Shown: in pieces, positions 61,857 to 64,000 of the stretch
Numbering within the stretch: the first letter of the stretch is position 1
How the letters are laid out: every line of letters starts with the position of its first letter
Assembly: GCA_030446805.1 (NCBI GenBank)
Contig: JAUJMO010000003.1
Span: forward strand, 248,001 to 312,000
DNA length: 64,000 nt
Origin: Caulobacteraceae bacterium
GTDB lineage: Bacteria > Pseudomonadota > Alphaproteobacteria > Caulobacterales > Caulobacteraceae
Reading direction: 5' to 3'
Notes under the pieces: generated by a model
Told to the model about the DNA's origin: nothing
Database searches by the model: none
Seen by the model: only the letters and a program-made list of their open reading frames with translations
Translations under genes and position numbers: made by a program

Positions 61857-62108
61857 TCACTTCCCAGCGCGGCGCTCATCCGCTCGCCGTAATATAGCGA
61901 GGAAGTCGTCAGGAACAGGCTCGCTGACCACCTCGTCGAACATTTGGCGAAGCTTCACGCCGATGGCCTGCTGGCGCAACCGTGCTTCGTCCAGCGGAAC
62001 GTCACGTGGCGGCGTGGCGGGTGCGGGCTCGCCGACGGAGAGGTTCACGCCGGGATCGCCGTCGATGGGTGGGGTCGCGCGCCCGGATTCGTCATGATCG
62101 TCGCTCAA
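61857..62108 (-). CDS. nepR: Anti-sigma factor NepR
   Basis: The NepR signature QQAIGVKLRQMFDEVVSEPV PDDFLAILRRAD lies near the C-terminus. I choose the TTG at 62108, 5 nt after the SD AGGTGAGG, which gives an 83-residue protein starting MSDDHDESGR. The ATGs at 62162 and 62153 would lie at or upstream of the likely transcription start from the EcfG-type promoter at 62155-62179. NepR binds EcfG and is released by PhyR-P, which mimics the sigma factor. Confidence 0.92.
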   Translation of the reverse strand: MSDDHDESGRATPPIDGDPGVNLSVGEPAPATPPRDVPLDEARLRQQAIGVKLRQMFDEVVSEPVPDDFLAILRRADERRAGK

Positions 62109-62154
62109 AGGCCTCACCTGGGCTGGTGCAAATGTTACGAGCCCGACACGCATA

Positions 62155-62179
62155 AACATCACAACTCGGGAACCGTTCC
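62155..62179 (-). promoter_or_regulatory. EcfG-type promoter of nepR-ecfG
   Basis: On the minus strand GGAAC (62179-62175) is followed after 17 nt by GTT (62157-62155). It gives positive autoregulation of ecfG. Its -35 shares the palindrome GGGAACCGTTCCC (62168-62180) with the divergent phyR promoter. Confidence 0.72.
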
Positions 62180-62193
62180 CAGGATCGCACGTT
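62169..62193 (+). promoter_or_regulatory. EcfG-type promoter of phyR
   Basis: On the plus strand GGAAC (62169-62173), a 16-nt spacer and CGTT (62190-62193) match the EcfG consensus. The likely start point is near 62200, about 70 nt before the phyR TTG. Confidence 0.75.
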
Positions 62194-62268
62194 TTCTTTG
62201 GGTCTGGACGCCCGGCGTCTCAGGCCGCATCGTCGTGTTCCAACAAGAAAAATATTCGGAGGGGGCCC

Positions 62269-63066
62269 TTGGGTCTGCTTGAACGATTGGCGCCGCACCT
62301 CCCCTATGTGCGGCGCTACGCCCGGGCCTTGACCGGAGATCAATCCACCGGCGACCGCTATGTCCGCGTGGCCCTTGAAGCTTTGGCGGCCGGGGACCGG
62401 GTTCTCGAGGCCCACCTCACGCCCCGCGTCGCCCTGTACCATGTGTTTCACACCATCTGGTGCTCCACCGGAGCTCAGTTGGAGAGCGGTCGCCAGGAGT
62501 CGCTGGATGCGTCCGACGCCGGCGGGCGGCTGATGCGCATCGCGCCCCGTTCGCGCCAGGCGTTTCTGCTGACCGCGCTTGAAGGCTTCACCCCCAACGA
62601 AGCCGCGCAGATATTGTCGGCCCGCATTGATGAGGTCGAGCAACTCATCGCCGAAGCCCAGGCCGAGATCGAGTCCGAACTGGCCACCGACGTCCTGATC
62701 ATCGAGGACGAGCCGGTGATCGCCGCAGACATCGAGGCCCTGGTGCGCGAATTAGGTCATCGGGTGCTGGACATCGCGGCCACGCGCACCGAAGCGGCCG
62801 AGGCCGTGGCGCGGCGCCAGCCGGGACTGGTCCTGGCCGACATCCAGCTCGCCGACGGATCCTCCGGGGTGGACGCCGTCAAGGACATCCTGGCCCAACT
62901 GGACGTGCCCGTGATCTTCATCACCGCCTTCCCCGAGCGCCTGCTCACCGGCGAGCGGCCGGAGCCCACCTTTCTGATCACCAAGCCCTTCCAGCCGGAA
63001 ACGGTGAAGGCGGCCATCGGCCAGGCGCTGTTCTTCCATCCCGCCCGGAGCGCCAAGGCGGCCTGA
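62269..63066 (+). CDS. phyR: Response regulator PhyR (sigma-like domain plus receiver)
   Basis: The 265-residue protein starts at TTG 62269 with the SD GGAGGGGG just upstream. Residues 1-135 form the sigma-factor-like domain (LLERLAPHLPYVRRYARALT, SRQAFLLTALEGFTPNEAAQ IL) and 140-260 the receiver (acid pocket Glu146/Asp147, phospho-acceptor Asp191 in VLADIQLADG, Thr219, Lys239 in ITKPFQP). When phosphorylated it binds NepR and frees EcfG. It is divergent from nepR-ecfG with 160 bp between the starts. Confidence 0.95.
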   Translation: MGLLERLAPHLPYVRRYARALTGDQSTGDRYVRVALEALAAGDRVLEAHLTPRVALYHVFHTIWCSTGAQLESGRQESLDASDAGGRLMRIAPRSRQAFLLTALEGFTPNEAAQILSARIDEVEQLIAEAQAEIESELATDVLIIEDEPVIAADIEALVRELGHRVLDIAATRTEAAEAVARRQPGLVLADIQLADGSSGVDAVKDILAQLDVPVIFITAFPERLLTGERPEPTFLITKPFQPETVKAAIGQALFFHPARSAKAA

Positions 63067-63084
63067 CCCCCTGGCCGGCCCGTG

Positions 63085-63111
63085 CCCTCAGCCGCTTTCG
63101 GTGGCTGAGGG
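63085..63111. terminator. Bidirectional hairpin after phyR
   Basis: CCCTCAGCC (63085-63093) pairs with GGCTGAGGG (63103-63111) over a 9-nt loop between the convergent stops at 63066 and 63122. T tracts are short on both sides. Confidence 0.65.
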
Positions 63112-63121
63112 GCGGTCGGCC

Positions 63122-63367
63122 TCAGTCTCCCTTGGGGGGTTGGGGCGTTTCGTTGAACAGCTCCGCATCCCGCCGGTCACGGCCCGCGTCCACGTCCAGG
63201 CTTTCCTGCTTGTCCGGCCGCCAGAGCATTGCGCCCATGACAAAGATCACCGCCAGCGCGAGCGAGGCGATCAGAACCCAGAGCACGGGCTTGTCGCGGA
63301 AACCCGCGCGGGCGCGGGTTTCCGAAACGCGCGGTCCGGGCGGTTGATCGCTGGGAATGTTGCTCAT
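63122..63367 (-). CDS. Small single-pass membrane protein, likely EcfG regulon
   Basis: The 81-residue protein has a Pro-rich cytoplasmic start, one TM segment (PVLWVLIASLALAVIFVMGAML, about residues 27-48) and a charged tail RPDKQESLDVDAGRDRRDAE LFNE. The gene is divergent from the PRC-barrel-like gene and both share a symmetric EcfG-type double promoter. The function is unknown; a stress-related envelope role is inferred from regulation only. Confidence 0.72.
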   Translation of the reverse strand: MSNIPSDQPPGPRVSETRARAGFRDKPVLWVLIASLALAVIFVMGAMLWRPDKQESLDVDAGRDRRDAELFNETPQPPKGD

Positions 63368-63396
63368 CGAAGGGTCCTGGCCTGATCTCGGGGAGC

Positions 63397-63422
63397 GGAA
63401 CGCCCGGCCGTCGCGCGCCGTT
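63397..63422 (+). promoter_or_regulatory. EcfG-type promoter, rightward half of a symmetric pair
   Basis: GGAAC (63397-63401), 17 nt, then CGTT (63419-63422) would drive the gene at 63479. Because GGAACG and CGTTCC are reverse complements, the same 28 bp also form a leftward promoter. Confidence 0.68.
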
Positions 63423-63424
63423 CC
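63399..63424 (-). promoter_or_regulatory. EcfG-type promoter, leftward half of a symmetric pair
   Basis: On the minus strand GGAAC (63424-63420), 17 nt, then CGTT (63402-63399) lies 32 bp upstream of the start at 63367. Confidence 0.68.
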
Positions 63425-63478
63425 GCTTGCATCGGCCCGAGGCGTCCCGACATGACCGGCTCACTCAGGACGTCGCCC

Positions 63479-63829
63479 ATGTTCCGATCAGCCCTCCTCA
63501 TCCTCGCCCTGAGCTTGCCCACATCGGCGTTGGCGGCAGCGTTGGCGGCGCCGGCCCGTGCGCCTGCTTCCGGGCTCGCGCAAGGAGGAGCGCCCGGCAT
63601 CGGCGCTCCGGTGCGGGGCGCGAACGGCGAGGTGCTGGGCCGCATCGAATCGGTCACCCGCGACAGCACGGGCCGCCCCGTCCAGGTGGTGGTCCGGACG
63701 CGCGGACTCACCGGCGTGCGCGCCCAATCCCGCGCCGTGCCGATCGCCAGCCTGCGCCCCGATGGGTCCGGCTGGGTGCTTCCGCTTCGCAGGGCGGAAT
63801 TCAATCTGCTTCCCCAGGTTCGCCCCTGA
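63479..63829 (+). CDS. Secreted PRC-barrel-like protein, likely EcfG regulon
   Basis: From the ATG at 63479 (AGGAC upstream) the 116-residue product has a signal peptide (MFRSALLILALSLPTSALAA) and a domain GAPVRGANGEVLGRIESVTR DSTGRPVQVVVRTRGLTGVR, AQSRAVPIASLRPDGSGWVL, which follows the PRC-barrel pattern (GxxVxxxxGExxGxIexv). The in-frame ATG at 63452 would add nine residues before the signal. Likely periplasmic; stress regulation is inferred from the promoter at 63397. Confidence 0.75.
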   Translation: MFRSALLILALSLPTSALAAALAAPARAPASGLAQGGAPGIGAPVRGANGEVLGRIESVTRDSTGRPVQVVVRTRGLTGVRAQSRAVPIASLRPDGSGWVLPLRRAEFNLLPQVRP

Positions 63830-63860
63830 GCCGCGCAGCCGATCTTTTTCGCCTCGGGGC

Positions 63861-63885
63861 GGAACCCCATCGCGGGAAGCGAGTT
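63861..63885 (+). promoter_or_regulatory. EcfG-type promoter of a candidate sRNA
   Basis: GGAAC (63861-63865), 17 nt, then GTT (63883-63885, within GTTTTC). It has the same spacing as the nepR promoter. No coding frame with a proper start follows; a structured, terminated RNA does. Confidence 0.72.
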
Positions 63886-63891
63886 TTCACG

Positions 63892-64000
63892 ATGCGGAGG
63901 CGGTGACGCCCCCCCGACTAGGCCTGCTACGCAGGCCTGCCGCCTCCGCACCCTATTCTCGATGATGCGCTGCGGCGGGTCCCCGGACCCGCCGCTTTTT
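63892..64000 (+). ncRNA. Candidate GsrN-like stress sRNA, about 105 nt
   Basis: Directly after an EcfG-type promoter the sequence folds into an 11-bp stem TGCGGAGGCGG (63893-63903) / CCGCCTCCGCA (63940-63950). It encloses an exposed run of seven C (63909-63915) and an 8-bp inner hairpin AGGCCTGC-TAC-GCAGGCCT (63920-63938). It ends in a perfect terminator, GCGGCGGGTCC / GGACCCGCCGC plus T5 (63972-64000). In Caulobacter crescentus the SigT-dependent sRNA GsrN has a C-rich loop that pairs with katG and other mRNAs, and this candidate matches in promoter, size, C-rich loop and neighbourhood. The identity is inferred from structure and context, not from an alignment. The 3' end may extend slightly past the window. 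Confidence 0.72.
63972..64000 (+). terminator. Intrinsic terminator of the candidate sRNA
   Basis: An 11-bp perfect stem GCGGCGGGTCC (63972-63982) / GGACCCGCCGC (63985-63995) is followed by at least five T up to the window edge. Confidence 0.88.

Noticed and set aside
63892-64000. Considered SRP (4.5S) RNA for the structured RNA at the right edge
   Set aside because: The conserved GGAAGGAAGCAG-type apical region of SRP RNA is absent; the promoter and C-rich run fit a stress sRNA better.

Overview
The window is high-GC DNA from an alphaproteobacterium, most likely of the Caulobacteraceae (a Caulobacter or Phenylobacterium relative). The reasons are the lnt-corC-ybeY-phoH-miaB-fur order, a complete alphaproteobacterial general stress response (GSR) locus of the phyR / nepR-ecfG / sensor kinase type, EcfG-type promoters (GGAAC, 17-18 nt, GTT), and a candidate C-rich sRNA resembling Caulobacter GsrN. 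It is a chromosomal segment with one integrated island, several insertion-sequence remains and a large surface-polysaccharide locus.

Region by region. 1-6750: a tightly packed minus-strand housekeeping run (lnt end, corC/ybeX, ybeY, phoH, miaB, fur, rimI, tsaB, a NifU-type protein, a universal stress protein), many genes joined by 4-bp ATGA overlaps. 6853-12204: small proteins, polA, a zinc-finger protein, a lone ABC ATPase and a DUF4199 protein. 12306-12382: tRNA-Arg(CCG). 12333-21626: an integrated island of about 9.3 kb between a 25-bp direct repeat (one copy in the tRNA anticodon arm). It has a tyrosine integrase, matching pairs of GGTCATCAC arm-type sites at both ends, AlpA-like, PC4-like and winged-helix genes, iteron-like repeats, a gene pair typical of alphaproteobacterial mobile elements, and a cargo of a putative sugar methyltransferase and a sulfotransferase. 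21627-23100: a graveyard of broken genes (IS481-like and IS6-like transposase remnants, an orphan C-terminal fragment).

23161-47258: a surface-polysaccharide locus of Wzx/Wzy type. It holds a Wzc tyrosine autokinase and Wza exporter, a WecA-like initiating phosphotransferase, five glycosyltransferases, a nucleotide-sugar dehydrogenase plus epimerase, an asparagine synthetase-like amidotransferase, two polymerase/ligase-type membrane proteins, a Wzx flippase, and a three-gene FdtA/FdtB/FdtC-like set expected to make a dTDP-3-acetamido-3,6-dideoxyhexose. Gene orientation alternates, so there must be several transcripts. 47671-51702: VanZ-like protein, orphan ParA ATPase, a dead IS630 element inserted into one copy of a ~190-bp dispersed repeat, a PilZ protein and a secreted NPGTNN-repeat peptide. 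51917-54555: two tandem TadG-like proteins without other Tad genes. 54757-57681: two divergently placed histidine kinases. 58141-59416: a small protein, a PYRTGP-repeat protein and an entericidin-like lipoprotein.

59513-64000: the GSR locus. A HisKA_2-type sensor kinase (PhyK-like) feeds PhyR, which when phosphorylated sequesters NepR and frees EcfG. EcfG-type promoter sequences lie ahead of nepR-ecfG, phyR, the entericidin, a divergent pair of small envelope proteins and the candidate sRNA, so the end of the window looks like a compact regulator-plus-regulon block. The clearest unexpected items are the GsrN-like RNA at the far right edge, the palindromic shared promoters, the island's iteron and arm-site architecture, and several repeat-rich secreted proteins with no recognised function.
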